Below, piece after piece: positions 45,776 through 56,300 of a stretch of DNA of 64,000 nt. Within the stretch, counting starts at the first letter, position 1. Each line of letters starts with the position of its first letter. The DNA is from Thalassotalea fonticola (GTDB lineage: Bacteria; Pseudomonadota; Gammaproteobacteria; Enterobacterales; Alteromonadaceae). The notes under the pieces are model-generated. The model did no database searches, was not told the origin of the DNA, and was given only the letters and a program-made list of their open reading frames with translations. Where the stretch lies: assembly GCF_032911225.1 (NCBI RefSeq), contig NZ_CP136600.1:372001-436000 (forward strand), in the 5' to 3' direction. Both the position numbers and the translations under genes were made by a program.

Positions 45776-46138
45776 TACCAAACGAAATTTACCTTATCAA
45801 ACATAACATCATTGTTCTGCACTGCCTCATCTAGAATAGATTATTTGCTCTAATAACTGGTTGGACCATTGCTACTTCTAGCCTGTAGCAAAATTGATAT
45901 TTTCTCTTTAATTGAAAGCCATTCACTAATACCTGTCATATTCAAACATCCGTTTTAAAATGTTGTTGTTCAAAATGTTGGATATCTGTACAAGCCATTA
46001 GTTTCACTAAGGTTTACAACTGTTATTGGCTATTGCCAACATGTAAAAATAGTGTAATTATTATTTCTGCAATTATAAATTAAGAAAAATAACGCACATA
46101 AAACTATAAAGTTTTTCTAAATTCTTGGGGAAAAAGCA
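45776..46138. other. Upstream region of the DUF1302 cluster
   Basis: 363 bp, AT-rich, no gene seen. A possible promoter TTGCCA (46033) with a 16-bp spacer and TAATTA (46055) lies 80 nt before the start; it is weak. A GGGGAAA ribosome site (about 46126-46132) precedes the ATG at 46139. No palindrome stands out. Confidence 0.4.
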
Positions 46139-48166
46139 ATGCCAAGTTCTACTTTTAATTTTGGTAAAAATCGTATCGCAAAAAGTGTTGCCGCTAGCTT
46201 AATGCTATTAGCTACATCACAAGCACAAGCCGTTCAATTCGACCTAGGTGACTTTAAGGTCAGTTTCGATTCCACGTTTTCTTACGGTGAAGCACATCGT
46301 ATCGAAGATAGAAATTGGGATGACTCGATAGGTAAGCCAAATAACTTAAATAACAATATAGATTGGATAAATAATCCGCCTTCAAATTTTGATGTTTGGC
46401 AAAATGCCGCGGGTAGTTATTCTACTAACGGTGATTTAGGAAATTTAAATTACGACTCAGGTGAAGCATTCTCAAGAATGTTTAAAGGTAACCATGAGCT
46501 AGACATTAACTATGCCAATGATGTTGGAGAGTTTGGTGTATTTGTTCGCGGTATGTACTTCTACGATTTTGAAATGATGGATAGTGACCGGCCTTATACT
46601 AACCCTTTAACAGGAAAGTCAACCAGCCCTTGTGATGATGAAGACGCTAAAGATGAGATTTGTCGTGACGTACGCTTATTAGATGCCTTCGTTTATGCCG
46701 ATTTTTATGTCGGCGATACACCTGTAAGTATTCGTGTTGGTGACCAAGTAATTGGCTGGGGTGAATCAACGCTGATTGCGCATGGTATCAGTGAAATAAA
46801 TCCAGTAGATATTGCTCGCTTAAAAGCACCTGGTGCTGAATTAAAAGAAGCGTTTATTCCTTTTGGCGCCGTTTGGGCATCAGTTGGCGTAACCGAAAAC
46901 TTTAATATTGAAGCGTTTTATCAATATCGCTGGGAAAAATCTGTTTTACCTGCACCAGGTAGTTACTTTTCAACGAATGATTTCGCCGGCTCAGGTGGTC
47001 ATTTAAATAATATCCAACTTGGTTTTGGTAGTTTAGCGGATCGCAACCTTGAACAAGTGATTGCTGATCTTAATGATGTTGGTGCACTGGCACTAACTGA
47101 TCCCGCTGCAGCTGGCGGTTTATATGCAAGCTATTTAACATCTTACGCATTTAAAGGGCCAGGCAGTAAAGGTGAAGTTGAACCGGATGACGGTGGTCAA
47201 TACGGTCTGAAGTTTTCTTATTTCTTTCCTGAGCTAAATGATACAGAACTGGCACTTTACTATATCAATTACCATTCAAGACGCCCTACATTCTCTGGGA
47301 TTTCAGCGAATATAGCTGGCGCTCCTGAAGATATTGCGAATCTTGCGATGGGTGTTGCAACAGGTGAACCTGTTACCGAAGATAATTACACAGATTTGAA
47401 TTTATTTGGTAAAGCATTTTTAAGTTATAAAGAAGACATCAAACTTTACGGTTTAAGTTTTAATACCGCAGTAGGCTTAACCTCTGTTGCTGGTGAAGTA
47501 ACATACCGTCAAGATGAGCCCCTGCAAATTGATGATGTTGAATTATTGTTTGCTGCGGTACCTGATCAGGCCGGTGCCGGTCTGTCACAAATTACCGCGT
47601 TAAATGGTGGTGTGCCATTACCTGCTGGTGAGGTTGTGAAGGGATATGTTGAGCTGGATACAGCACAATACCAAGTGACTTTAACGCATTTATTTGGCCC
47701 AAGCCTAGGTGCAAGTCAATTCACCGGTTTATTTGAGATTGGTGGCATCAATATATTTGATATGCCTGATCATGATGAACTAAGACTTAATGGTCCAGGT
47801 ACAGACCGCTCTGGCTCTACAAATCCATTGATGCCTTTTGTTCAGGGAGGGACAGAATCGAATCCATTCCCGGATGATTTTGCCTGGGGTTATAAAGTGT
47901 TGGCAAAACTTGATTATAACGATGTGTTCTGGAGTATGAACGTATCGCCAAGAGTTGTGTTCTCACACGATGTTAGTGGTATTACGCCAGATCCATTGTT
48001 CCTTTTTGTTGAAGAAAGAAAATCAGTCTCAGTGGGGGTAACATTTGATTATCAAAGTAAGTTGTCATTTGACATAAATTACAACTCGTTTTATGACGGT
48101 GTAGGTACAACTAATACCACAGAAGATCGTGATTTCGTCTCATTTAACATTAAATATTCAATCTAA
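46139..48166 (+). CDS. DUF1302 family outer-membrane protein
   Basis: A 675-aa protein with a signal peptide (MPSSTFNFGKNRIAKSVAAS, cleavage near AQA). Typical DUF1302 blocks follow: FDLGDFKVSFDSTFSYGEAHR, RLLDAFVYADF, VRVGDQVIGWGESTLI-like (here IRVGDQVIGWGESTLIAHG) and NPVDIARLKAPGAELKEAF. Alternating aromatic strands and a terminal aromatic pattern (FVSFNIKYSI) suggest a beta-barrel porin. It is the first of four genes with DUF1329, a YCF48-like protein and an MMPL permease. This set recurs near lipid, steroid or hydrophobic-compound genes, but no substrate is proven. Confidence 0.9.
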   Translation: MPSSTFNFGKNRIAKSVAASLMLLATSQAQAVQFDLGDFKVSFDSTFSYGEAHRIEDRNWDDSIGKPNNLNNNIDWINNPPSNFDVWQNAAGSYSTNGDLGNLNYDSGEAFSRMFKGNHELDINYANDVGEFGVFVRGMYFYDFEMMDSDRPYTNPLTGKSTSPCDDEDAKDEICRDVRLLDAFVYADFYVGDTPVSIRVGDQVIGWGESTLIAHGISEINPVDIARLKAPGAELKEAFIPFGAVWASVGVTENFNIEAFYQYRWEKSVLPAPGSYFSTNDFAGSGGHLNNIQLGFGSLADRNLEQVIADLNDVGALALTDPAAAGGLYASYLTSYAFKGPGSKGEVEPDDGGQYGLKFSYFFPELNDTELALYYINYHSRRPTFSGISANIAGAPEDIANLAMGVATGEPVTEDNYTDLNLFGKAFLSYKEDIKLYGLSFNTAVGLTSVAGEVTYRQDEPLQIDDVELLFAAVPDQAGAGLSQITALNGGVPLPAGEVVKGYVELDTAQYQVTLTHLFGPSLGASQFTGLFEIGGINIFDMPDHDELRLNGPGTDRSGSTNPLMPFVQGGTESNPFPDDFAWGYKVLAKLDYNDVFWSMNVSPRVVFSHDVSGITPDPLFLFVEERKSVSVGVTFDYQSKLSFDINYNSFYDGVGTTNTTEDRDFVSFNIKYSI

Positions 48167-48177
48167 GGTTAGAATCA

Positions 48178-49542
48178 ATGAAAAATATAACAGCAATTTC
48201 ATTAGCTATTTCATTAGCACTAACTTCAGCAGCAAGTTTTGCCAAAGTTAGTCCTGAAGACGCCGCTAAACTCGGTAAAGAATTAACTCCTATGGGTGCT
48301 GAAATGGCGGCCAATAGCGATGGTTCAATTCCTGCGTGGACCGGTGGTATCACTAGTGCTCCGGCTGGATACAAATCTGGTGATCATCATCCTGATCCTT
48401 ACCCAGAAGACAAAGTTCAATACACTGTAGATAGTAAAAACTTTCAGCAATACAAAAACTTATTAAGTTTAGGTCAACAAAAATTATTTGAAACTTATCC
48501 AGATACGTTCAAGATGAATGTTTACCAAACACGTCGCAGTGCGTCATACCCACAACATGTTTATGATGAAACAAAAAACAATGCCTCACGCGCTGAGTTA
48601 ATTCGTGATGGTAATGGTATTAGTAAAGCGGCGGTTGGTGTTCCTTTTCCAATCCCTGCTAATGGCTTAGAAGCTATCTGGAATCACAGCCTACGCTATC
48701 GCGGCGAGAGTATTACTCGTCAAGGTGGTCAAGCCGCGCCTACTGCGTCTGGTAGTTTTACCTATATTGGCTTTGATGAGGCGTTAATACTGCCCTATAA
48801 CGTTAAAGGTGCTAATTACGCAGAGCTTGAAGCGACAAATATTTTGTTTAAATTTAAGCAAAAAGTATCGCAACCAGCACGTTTGGCCGGTACGGCACTA
48901 TTGGTTCATGAAACAATGGATCAAATTAAAACTCCACGCCAAGCTTGGACTTATAATACTGGTCAACGCCGTGTTCGTCGTGCACCTAACGTAGCATACG
49001 ATGCACCAGGTACAGCGTCAGATGGCTTACGTACTACTGATGATTTTGATATGTTCAACGGCGCTCCAGATCGATACACCTGGGAATTAAAAGGCAAGCA
49101 AGAACTGTTGATCCCTTACAACGACTACCGTTTACATAGTGATAAAGTAAAATATGATGACATTTTACAAGCAGGGCATATTAACCCTGATTTAGTTCGC
49201 TACGAGAAACATCGTGTTTGGGTAGTTGAAGCGTCATTAAAAGATGGTACCAGTCATGTGTATAAAAAACGTACGTTTTACATTGATGAAGACAGCTGGC
49301 AAGTATCTGTGGCCGACATGTACGATAACCGCGATGAATTATACCGCGTAGCTATTGCTCATGGCCTTAACTATTACGAGTTACCGGCACAATGGTCTAC
49401 ACTTGAGGTATATCATGATCTGCAGTCACGCCGTTATATTGCTATTGGTTTAGATAACGAACATAACATGTATGACTTTGCGCCTAAGCATAAAGAAAGA
49501 GATTTTACCTCTTCAGCTTTACGCCGAGAAGGTCGCAGATAG
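48178..49542 (+). CDS. DUF1329 family periplasmic/outer-membrane protein
   Basis: A 454-aa protein with a signal peptide (MKNITAISLAISLALTSAAS, cleavage near SFA). Characteristic blocks are LGKELTPMGAEMAANSDGSIPAWTGG (in part: LTPMGAEMAANSDG), AWTYNTGQRRVRRAPNVAYD and YRLHSDKVKYDDIL. DUF1329 resembles the LolA/LolB lipoprotein-carrier fold in structure predictions of the family. It starts 11 nt after the DUF1302 gene. A terminator follows its stop, which may separate expression from the last two genes. Confidence 0.92.
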   Translation: MKNITAISLAISLALTSAASFAKVSPEDAAKLGKELTPMGAEMAANSDGSIPAWTGGITSAPAGYKSGDHHPDPYPEDKVQYTVDSKNFQQYKNLLSLGQQKLFETYPDTFKMNVYQTRRSASYPQHVYDETKNNASRAELIRDGNGISKAAVGVPFPIPANGLEAIWNHSLRYRGESITRQGGQAAPTASGSFTYIGFDEALILPYNVKGANYAELEATNILFKFKQKVSQPARLAGTALLVHETMDQIKTPRQAWTYNTGQRRVRRAPNVAYDAPGTASDGLRTTDDFDMFNGAPDRYTWELKGKQELLIPYNDYRLHSDKVKYDDILQAGHINPDLVRYEKHRVWVVEASLKDGTSHVYKKRTFYIDEDSWQVSVADMYDNRDELYRVAIAHGLNYYELPAQWSTLEVYHDLQSRRYIAIGLDNEHNMYDFAPKHKERDFTSSALRREGRR

Positions 49543-49558
49543 GTCAATCTGTTCCTTA

Positions 49559-49590
49559 AAAAACGGTTGGCTCTGCCAACCGTTTTTAGT
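49559..49590 (+). terminator. Intrinsic terminator inside the four-gene envelope cluster
   Basis: AAAAACGGTTGG (49559-49570) and CCAACCGTTTTT (49576-49587) with a CTCTG loop, ending in a T-run. It would uncouple DUF1302-DUF1329 from the two downstream genes, or set a ratio by partial read-through. Confidence 0.88.
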
Positions 49591-49640
49591 TTTAGACTAG
49601 GTTCTATTAACGTTATTTTAACTATTGAGTTTTGAAATTT

Positions 49641-50648
49641 ATGATCCGTATATCTAAATTGATGCTGCTTTATTGCATTTTCTCCTTTTCCGTTTTAGCC
49701 AGTAATAATCCTGTTCCCGCTGAAATCTTACCATTAGCATCTAAATCCTTAATGCTGGATATCGCTAAAATCAGTGACTCATCGTTAATCGCCGTAGGTG
49801 ATAAAGGTCACATCTTAATCTCAAACGATGGTATCGACTGGCAACAACAACCGGTACCTGTAAATTCGTCATTAAACCGAGTTTCTTTTATAAATGAACA
49901 ACAAGGCTGGGCTGTAGGTCACGATTCTGTCATCTTGACAACTAGCGACGGTGGCTCAAATTGGGCTATACAAAATTACCAACCAGAAAAAGAGCGGCCA
50001 TTGTTCGATATTATGTTCTTTGATGACAAACATGGTATTGCGGTTGGCGCCTATGGTGTTTTTTATCGCACTAAAGATGCAGGTAAAACCTGGGTTGAAG
50101 AATTTCATTTAGAATTAGTCAATGTAGACGATCAAGAGTACTTACTTGAACTGAAAGTCGAAGATGAAGAATTCTATCTGGAAGAAATTGCCAGTATCTT
50201 GCCACATTTTAATCGCTTGTTGTCGGTTGGTAATGAGCTATATCTGGCTGGCGAAATCGGAATGTTGGCAAAAAGCTTGGATCAAGGACAAACCTGGCAA
50301 CTACTTGATGAAATTTACATGGGGTCATTTTTCGATATCGCCCAAGTAAGTGAATCGAAACTGCTTGTGGTTGGTTTGCGCGGCAATATGTTTACTAGCA
50401 AAGATGGTGGCGCTCAGTGGCAACATCAAAGTACAAATACAACCGCGCTATTAAACGATATTGTTGTGACCGAACAAGGGCATGTATATGTATTAGCAAA
50501 TGCAGGCGTCATTCTAAGTAGTGCGAATGGCACTGATTTCACCTTAAGCACTCAACCTGACGGTAAAGCCTTAATTGGCGGCGTTTGGTTTAATAATAAA
50601 CTTATAGTCGCCAGCGAAGTCGGCGTTAAAGTATTGGCTGTTCAATAA
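49641..50648 (+). CDS. YCF48-like beta-propeller protein
   Basis: From ATG 49641 (a TTG at 49632 is possible) the 335-aa product has a signal peptide ending near LASNN. It has repeated propeller blades with Asp-box-like or YCF48 motifs: NDGIDWQQQPVP, TSDGGSNWAIQNY, TKDAGKTWVEEF, SLDQGQTWQLLDE and SKDGGAQWQHQS. In plants and cyanobacteria YCF48 assists photosystem II assembly. In heterotrophs such proteins accompany RND permeases and the role is unknown. The permease starts 13 nt downstream. The ribosome site is poor. Confidence 0.9.
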   Translation: MIRISKLMLLYCIFSFSVLASNNPVPAEILPLASKSLMLDIAKISDSSLIAVGDKGHILISNDGIDWQQQPVPVNSSLNRVSFINEQQGWAVGHDSVILTTSDGGSNWAIQNYQPEKERPLFDIMFFDDKHGIAVGAYGVFYRTKDAGKTWVEEFHLELVNVDDQEYLLELKVEDEEFYLEEIASILPHFNRLLSVGNELYLAGEIGMLAKSLDQGQTWQLLDEIYMGSFFDIAQVSESKLLVVGLRGNMFTSKDGGAQWQHQSTNTTALLNDIVVTEQGHVYVLANAGVILSSANGTDFTLSTQPDGKALIGGVWFNNKLIVASEVGVKVLAVQ

Positions 50649-50661
50649 GTAGGAGCCAATC

Positions 50662-53001
50662 ATGGCAATTATAAAATTTCTAAATCATCTTGAACGTAAT
50701 ATATTTCGGTTCAGGTTTACCGTATTAGGTATATTCCTGTTTATTACCGGCTACTTGTTAGCACAAGCAACAAACATCAAACTTGATGCGTCTTTTGAGA
50801 AAAATGTGCCGTTACAGCACAGTTACATGCAAACGTATTTAAAGCATCAAACTGACTTTGGTGGGGCTAATAATGTATTGATTTCTGTTTGTAATACAAC
50901 TGGTGATATTTTCAATGCGGAGTTTTTTACCACACTTAAAGGTGTGCACGACCAGCTGTTTTTCATCCCCGGCGTTAACCGTATTCTGGTAAATTCATTG
51001 TATGCACCGTCAACCCGTTTTGTTGAAGTGGTTGAAGATGGTTTTGCCGGTGGTCCTGTTATTCCAGCTGATTTTCAACCCGATGAAGCAGGTTTGGCTA
51101 TTGTAAAAGGCAATATTGAAAAAGCGGGCATTGTTGGCAGTATGGTGTCTGACGATTACACCTGTTCTATGGTGAAATCATCGTTAATGGAAATTGACCC
51201 TCAAACTGGCAAAAAACTCGATACGTTAAAGTTAGCCAAACAACTCGAAGATGAGCTGCGTGGTGAATTTGAAAAAGATAATATCAGCATTCACATTATC
51301 GGTTTTTCAAAAATGGTTGGCGATATTGCCGACGGTGCGAAAGGCGTAGTCACGTTCTTTGCCATTGCTATTGCAATAACCGCAGTCATGGTTTATCTAT
51401 TTTGTAACTCTATTACTCTAACGTTACTGCCGATCCTTTGTTCATTAATTGCTGTTATCTGGCAAATGGGCATGTTGACAGAGTTAGGCTTTGGTTTAGA
51501 TCCTATGTCTATTCTCGTGCCGTTTCTGGTGTTTGCTATTGGCGTTAGCCATGGCGTACAAATGATCAATGCAATCTCAAAAGAAGTGGCTAAAGGTAAT
51601 AATGCCAGACAAGCGGCCCAATTAAGCTTTCGACGATTATTAGTGCCAGGCGGTATTGCCTTACTTTCAGATACTGTTGGCTTTTTAACATTACTGGCAA
51701 TCGATATTGGTATCATTCGTGAGTTAGCCATTACTGCATCGTTAGGTGTTGGTCTGATCATTTTTACCAACTTATTATTATTACCAATTTTAGTATCTTT
51801 TGTGCGCTTCAATGAAGAAGAGCAAAAACATATTGTTGATAATGCCGATCATAAACTGATGAATCGATTGTTATGGCGTAAAGCCGCTATAGTAACCGCC
51901 AAAAAACCAGCGGGGATCATCCTGACGTTGACCGCGGTATTGTTTATTTGGGGCTTTAATCAAAGTAACGAGCTTAAAATTGGTGAATTACATGCCGGAG
52001 CTCCAGCCTTACATGAGGACTCTCGTTATAACCAAGATACGTTCTTAATTACCGACAAATACGCCATCAGTGTTGATTATATGTCGGTTGTGGTGGAAAC
52101 CTTTGCCGAGTCTTGTGTCGAGCATGAAGTATTAAATACTATTGATACGATGCAATGGCGTTTAGAAAATGTGCCCGGTGTACAATCTAGCGTTTCTTTA
52201 GCCAGCGTCGCTAAAATCGTTAATACCGGTTATAACGAAGGTAATAAGCGTTGGCAGGTACTCTCGCGTAATCAACAAAGCTTGGTTCAGTCTATTGCCC
52301 GCATTCCGCAAACCAGTGGTTTGTTAAACACAAATTGTAGTGCGATGCCTATTATTTTGTTTATGGAAGATCATAAAGCCGAAACAATTGAGCGCATTGT
52401 AAGTGCCGTTAAGAAAAATGCTGAACAGTTAAATACAGATACGATTAAGTTTAAACTTGCATCAGGTCCAGTAGGGGTTATGGCAGCTACAAATGAGGCT
52501 GTGGCTGCTGCGCAAATTCCAATGATGTTTTACGTATATGGCGCTGTTACCTTGTTATGTTTAATAAGTTTTCGCTCTGTACGGGCAACCATTGTGGTGA
52601 TTGCGCCGCTTTATGTTGTATCGACCTTAGCACAAGCATTAATGACATACCTTGATATTGGCTTAACCGTATCAACGTTGCCGGTAATTGCCTTAGGGGT
52701 TGGTATCGGTGTTGATTATGGTATTTATATTTTATCCACTATGAGTGCTCGCTTAAGACAAGGCGAAACAATGGCCGAGGCTTATTTATCGGCTCTTAAA
52801 GAACGAGGTAGTGCGGTGTTAATCACCGGGGTAACTTTGGCTATTGGTGTTTCAACTTGGTTCTTCTCTGATCTGAAGTTCCAAGTGGATATGGGAATAT
52901 TGTTAACCTTTATGTTTTTGGTTAATATGCTCGCGGCAATTATTATTTTGCCGGCGTTATCGACGTTCTTGTGGTCAGACAAAAAAACAGTTAAGAAATG
53001 A
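50662..53001 (+). CDS. MMPL/RND-superfamily permease
   Basis: A 779-aa inner-membrane protein in two RND halves. One membrane helix near the N-terminus, a large periplasmic loop with DASFEKNVPLQHSYMQTYL, five membrane helices (residues about 225-385 with ALGFGLDPMS-like GLDPMSILVPFLVFAIGVSHG), a second loop and five more helices with IALGVGIGVDYGIYIL. This is the HpnN/MMPL subgroup that often moves lipids. AGGAG precedes the ATG. With DUF1302, DUF1329 and YCF48 it probably forms a trans-envelope export path. Confidence 0.92.
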   Translation: MAIIKFLNHLERNIFRFRFTVLGIFLFITGYLLAQATNIKLDASFEKNVPLQHSYMQTYLKHQTDFGGANNVLISVCNTTGDIFNAEFFTTLKGVHDQLFFIPGVNRILVNSLYAPSTRFVEVVEDGFAGGPVIPADFQPDEAGLAIVKGNIEKAGIVGSMVSDDYTCSMVKSSLMEIDPQTGKKLDTLKLAKQLEDELRGEFEKDNISIHIIGFSKMVGDIADGAKGVVTFFAIAIAITAVMVYLFCNSITLTLLPILCSLIAVIWQMGMLTELGFGLDPMSILVPFLVFAIGVSHGVQMINAISKEVAKGNNARQAAQLSFRRLLVPGGIALLSDTVGFLTLLAIDIGIIRELAITASLGVGLIIFTNLLLLPILVSFVRFNEEEQKHIVDNADHKLMNRLLWRKAAIVTAKKPAGIILTLTAVLFIWGFNQSNELKIGELHAGAPALHEDSRYNQDTFLITDKYAISVDYMSVVVETFAESCVEHEVLNTIDTMQWRLENVPGVQSSVSLASVAKIVNTGYNEGNKRWQVLSRNQQSLVQSIARIPQTSGLLNTNCSAMPIILFMEDHKAETIERIVSAVKKNAEQLNTDTIKFKLASGPVGVMAATNEAVAAAQIPMMFYVYGAVTLLCLISFRSVRATIVVIAPLYVVSTLAQALMTYLDIGLTVSTLPVIALGVGIGVDYGIYILSTMSARLRQGETMAEAYLSALKERGSAVLITGVTLAIGVSTWFFSDLKFQVDMGILLTFMFLVNMLAAIIILPALSTFLWSDKKTVKK

Positions 53002-53374
53002 TCTGAACGATAAAATCATTTACTCGCAGTAAATTTAGATGACAATAAAAATATTTTTAATGACTTAATAAATTATTTTTATTCGCGCAATATTCACAAA
53101 GTTGCATAATTAATCACTAAAATGGCCGAAAGGCCATTTTCTATTTATACCTACTGAATAATCACGTACATTTGCGTTTCTATATTATAAAAATTGGTAT
53201 TTTTACTCTAATAAAGTACTCGCAAAACAGCAAAAATCACAATAGAATCCGCCTCATAGACTATTCTAAGGTTTTAATTTTCAAGAATTTACTATACTTA
53301 CTAAATTCTTGTTGAAATTGACTTTGAAAGTTTAAATAACCAATTACATTTCGCCTTAATCTGAGGGTACAAAT
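53002..53374. other. Gap between MMPL gene and gdh
   Basis: 373 bp with one terminator (53119-53148). The remainder is AT-rich leader of the dehydrogenase gene, with GAGGGT (53363-53368) as ribosome site. I saw no small gene or clear operator. Confidence 0.6.
53119..53148 (+). terminator. Intrinsic terminator after the MMPL gene
   Basis: A perfect 9-bp stem AAAATGGCC/GGCCATTTT capped by a GAAA tetraloop, followed by CTATTTAT. Confidence 0.82.
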
Positions 53375-56300
53375 ATGGCGTCATTAGATAATAAATCTTC
53401 TGTGCTTTTTAAAAGTGTTGCAAAATTAATTCACGATAAGGTGCCAAGTGAAACGGCGCCTTTATTAGAAAAGTTCACCAGCTTACTTTATAGTAATCTG
53501 TCAAAGGATGATCTCGCCGGTCGCAATGACAGCGACGTTTACGGCGCAACATTGAGCCTTTGGAAAGCATTAAACGCTCAAAAAGACGATGAAGCGTTTA
53601 TTCGTGTATTAAACCCTGAAGTATCCAAGCATGGTTGGAAATCCAGCCACACTGTAATTGAAGTTATTATTAAAGATATGCCATTTTTGGTTGATTCAAC
53701 CCGAATTGCTTTAAACCGCCTAGGTTTATCCCCACATTTAATACTGAATTGCCCATTAAACATTATTCGTGGTTATAACGGCTCGGTTGAACAAATCTCC
53801 TCAGCTAGAGAAGATTTAACAGACAGTATATGTGAAACGGTATTTTTTATTGAAATTGACCGTTTAACTGATCAGTCGCAGTTAGACGATCTAACTGCTG
53901 AGTTACATTCAGTTTATAAAGATGTATTGTTAACCGTTACCGATTGGCAACCATTAATGGAAAAATTCACTGACAGCATTAAAAGCTTAGATAACTTCAA
54001 AGCCCAAATTGATGAAACTGAATTTAATGAAAGCAAAGAATTCTTAAATTGGCTTTGCGATAATCACTTTACCTTTATGGGTTTTCGCTCATATGACGTT
54101 GTAAAAGTTAAAGGTGATATTGCCTTAGAGGCTAATATTGATACCAGCTTAGGTTTATTACGCAACTCAAATGGTACCAAACAACGGTTAATTTCTAAGT
54201 ACTCTGAATCTGCAAGAGAGTTAGCATTAGGTAGTAATTTACTAATATTAACCAAAACCAATTCGCGTTCACGTGTTCACCGTCCTGCGCATTTAGATTA
54301 CATTGGTATTAAGCGCTTCGATCAAGAAGGTAATATTGTTGGCGAAGACAGGTTCGTTGGTTTATTTGGCTCAGCTTTTTATAATAATAGCGCTTTGAAC
54401 GTACCAATTATTCGTAATAAAGTTCAACGCGTGGTTGATAATTCTGGTTTTGCAAAGGGCTCGCATGCTTATAAAACCCTGATCAATATTTTAGAAACAT
54501 TCCCTCGTGATGAAATATTACAATCAAAAGAAGACGAATTAATTAACACGGTTAAAGGTGTACTACAAATGCAAGAACGCGACAGAACAGGACTGTTTGT
54601 TCGCCGTGATGCATTTAATCGATTCTTCTCTTGTATGGTGTACGTGCCTCGTGAGCGCTACAACACTAAATTACGAGTTGATACCCAGGAAATATTACAA
54701 AAAGCGTTTGGCACCTCAGCAGAAGTAGAATTTAATACCTTCTTTTCAGAGTCTGTACAAGCAAGAACACATTACATAGTCAGAGTAGACTCAACTAAAG
54801 CAGATATTGATGTGAAAGAAATTGAACATAACCTAAATCAAGCAGCACGCAGCTGGGATGACAAGTTAGCCGATGCGCTAAACATAAACAAAGGTGAAGT
54901 ATTAGGCAAATCATTAAGCCGTAAATACGCTAACTTTCCGCAATCATACAAAGACGAAGTTTTACCTGGCACAGCAATTGTTGATATTGAGAAGCTTGAA
55001 GCTGTTTCGGCACAAAAACCACTTGAAATGTTGTTTTATCAACCGCTTGAAGAAAAGTCTGATTCGCGCTTTGTTAAATTAAAATTATTTCATAAGGGTG
55101 AGCCATTACATTTATCTGACGTATTGCCAATGCTGGAAAACTTTGGTTTACGTGTTATCGGTGAAAGCCCGTACATGGTGCGTAACTGTGACGGTGAAAT
55201 GTGCTGGATATTAGACTTTTCAATGCTGTTAACCGGCAATAAAACATTCAACCTAGAGCAAGTTCAAATTTTATTCCAAGACGCGTTTGCCAAAGTTTGG
55301 CATGGTGAATTGGAAGATGATGGCTTTAACCGTCTAATCTTGGGTGCTGGCCTTGCTGGTCGTGAAGTGTCAATTTTACGCGCATACGCCAAATATCAAC
55401 AGCAAATTGGTAGCACGTTTTCACAAAGTTATATCGAGTCTACCTTTACTCGTTACCCTAACTTTGCTGAATTGTTAATTAAATTATTCGAGCTTAAGTT
55501 TACTCCAACAAGTAAAAATAATGACAAAGCTATTGCCAAAGTTGTTGAAACTATCGAGACTTCACTCGATAACGTAGCTAGCCTTGATGACGACAGAATT
55601 ATTCGTCGTTATGAAGAAATTATTAACGCTACGGTACGTACTAATTACTTTCAAAATAATGAACAGGGTAATACCAAGTCATACATTTCATTTAAAATGT
55701 TGCCTGAACTTATTCCTGAAATGCCTAAACCGTTACCTAAATACGAAATATTTGTTTATTCACCACAATTAGAAGGTGTGCATTTACGTGGTGGTAAAGT
55801 GGCTCGTGGTGGTCTGCGTTGGTCAGATCGACGCGAAGATTTCCGTACTGAAGTACTTGGCTTAGTAAAAGCTCAACAAGTTAAAAACACGGTAATTGTT
55901 CCTGTTGGCGCTAAAGGTGGTTTCTTCTGTAAGCAATTACCTGTAGGCGGTACTCGCAACGATATCTTTGAAGCTGGTCGTGAATGTTACAAAACTTTCA
56001 TTCGTGGTTTATTAGATGTTACAGATAACATTGTTGGTGGTGAAGTTGTCCATCCTGAAAATGTAGTTCGATTGGACGAAGATGATACCTACCTGGTAGT
56101 TGCTGCTGATAAAGGTACTGCTACGTTCTCTGATACTGCAAATGGCATTGCTGAAGAGTATGGTTTCTGGTTAGGAGATGCGTTCGCTTCTGGTGGCAGT
56201 GTAGGCTATGACCATAAGAAAATGGGGATTACTGCGAAGGGCGCTTGGGAGTCGGTTAAACGACATTTCCGTGAAATGGATATTAACTGTCAAACTACCG

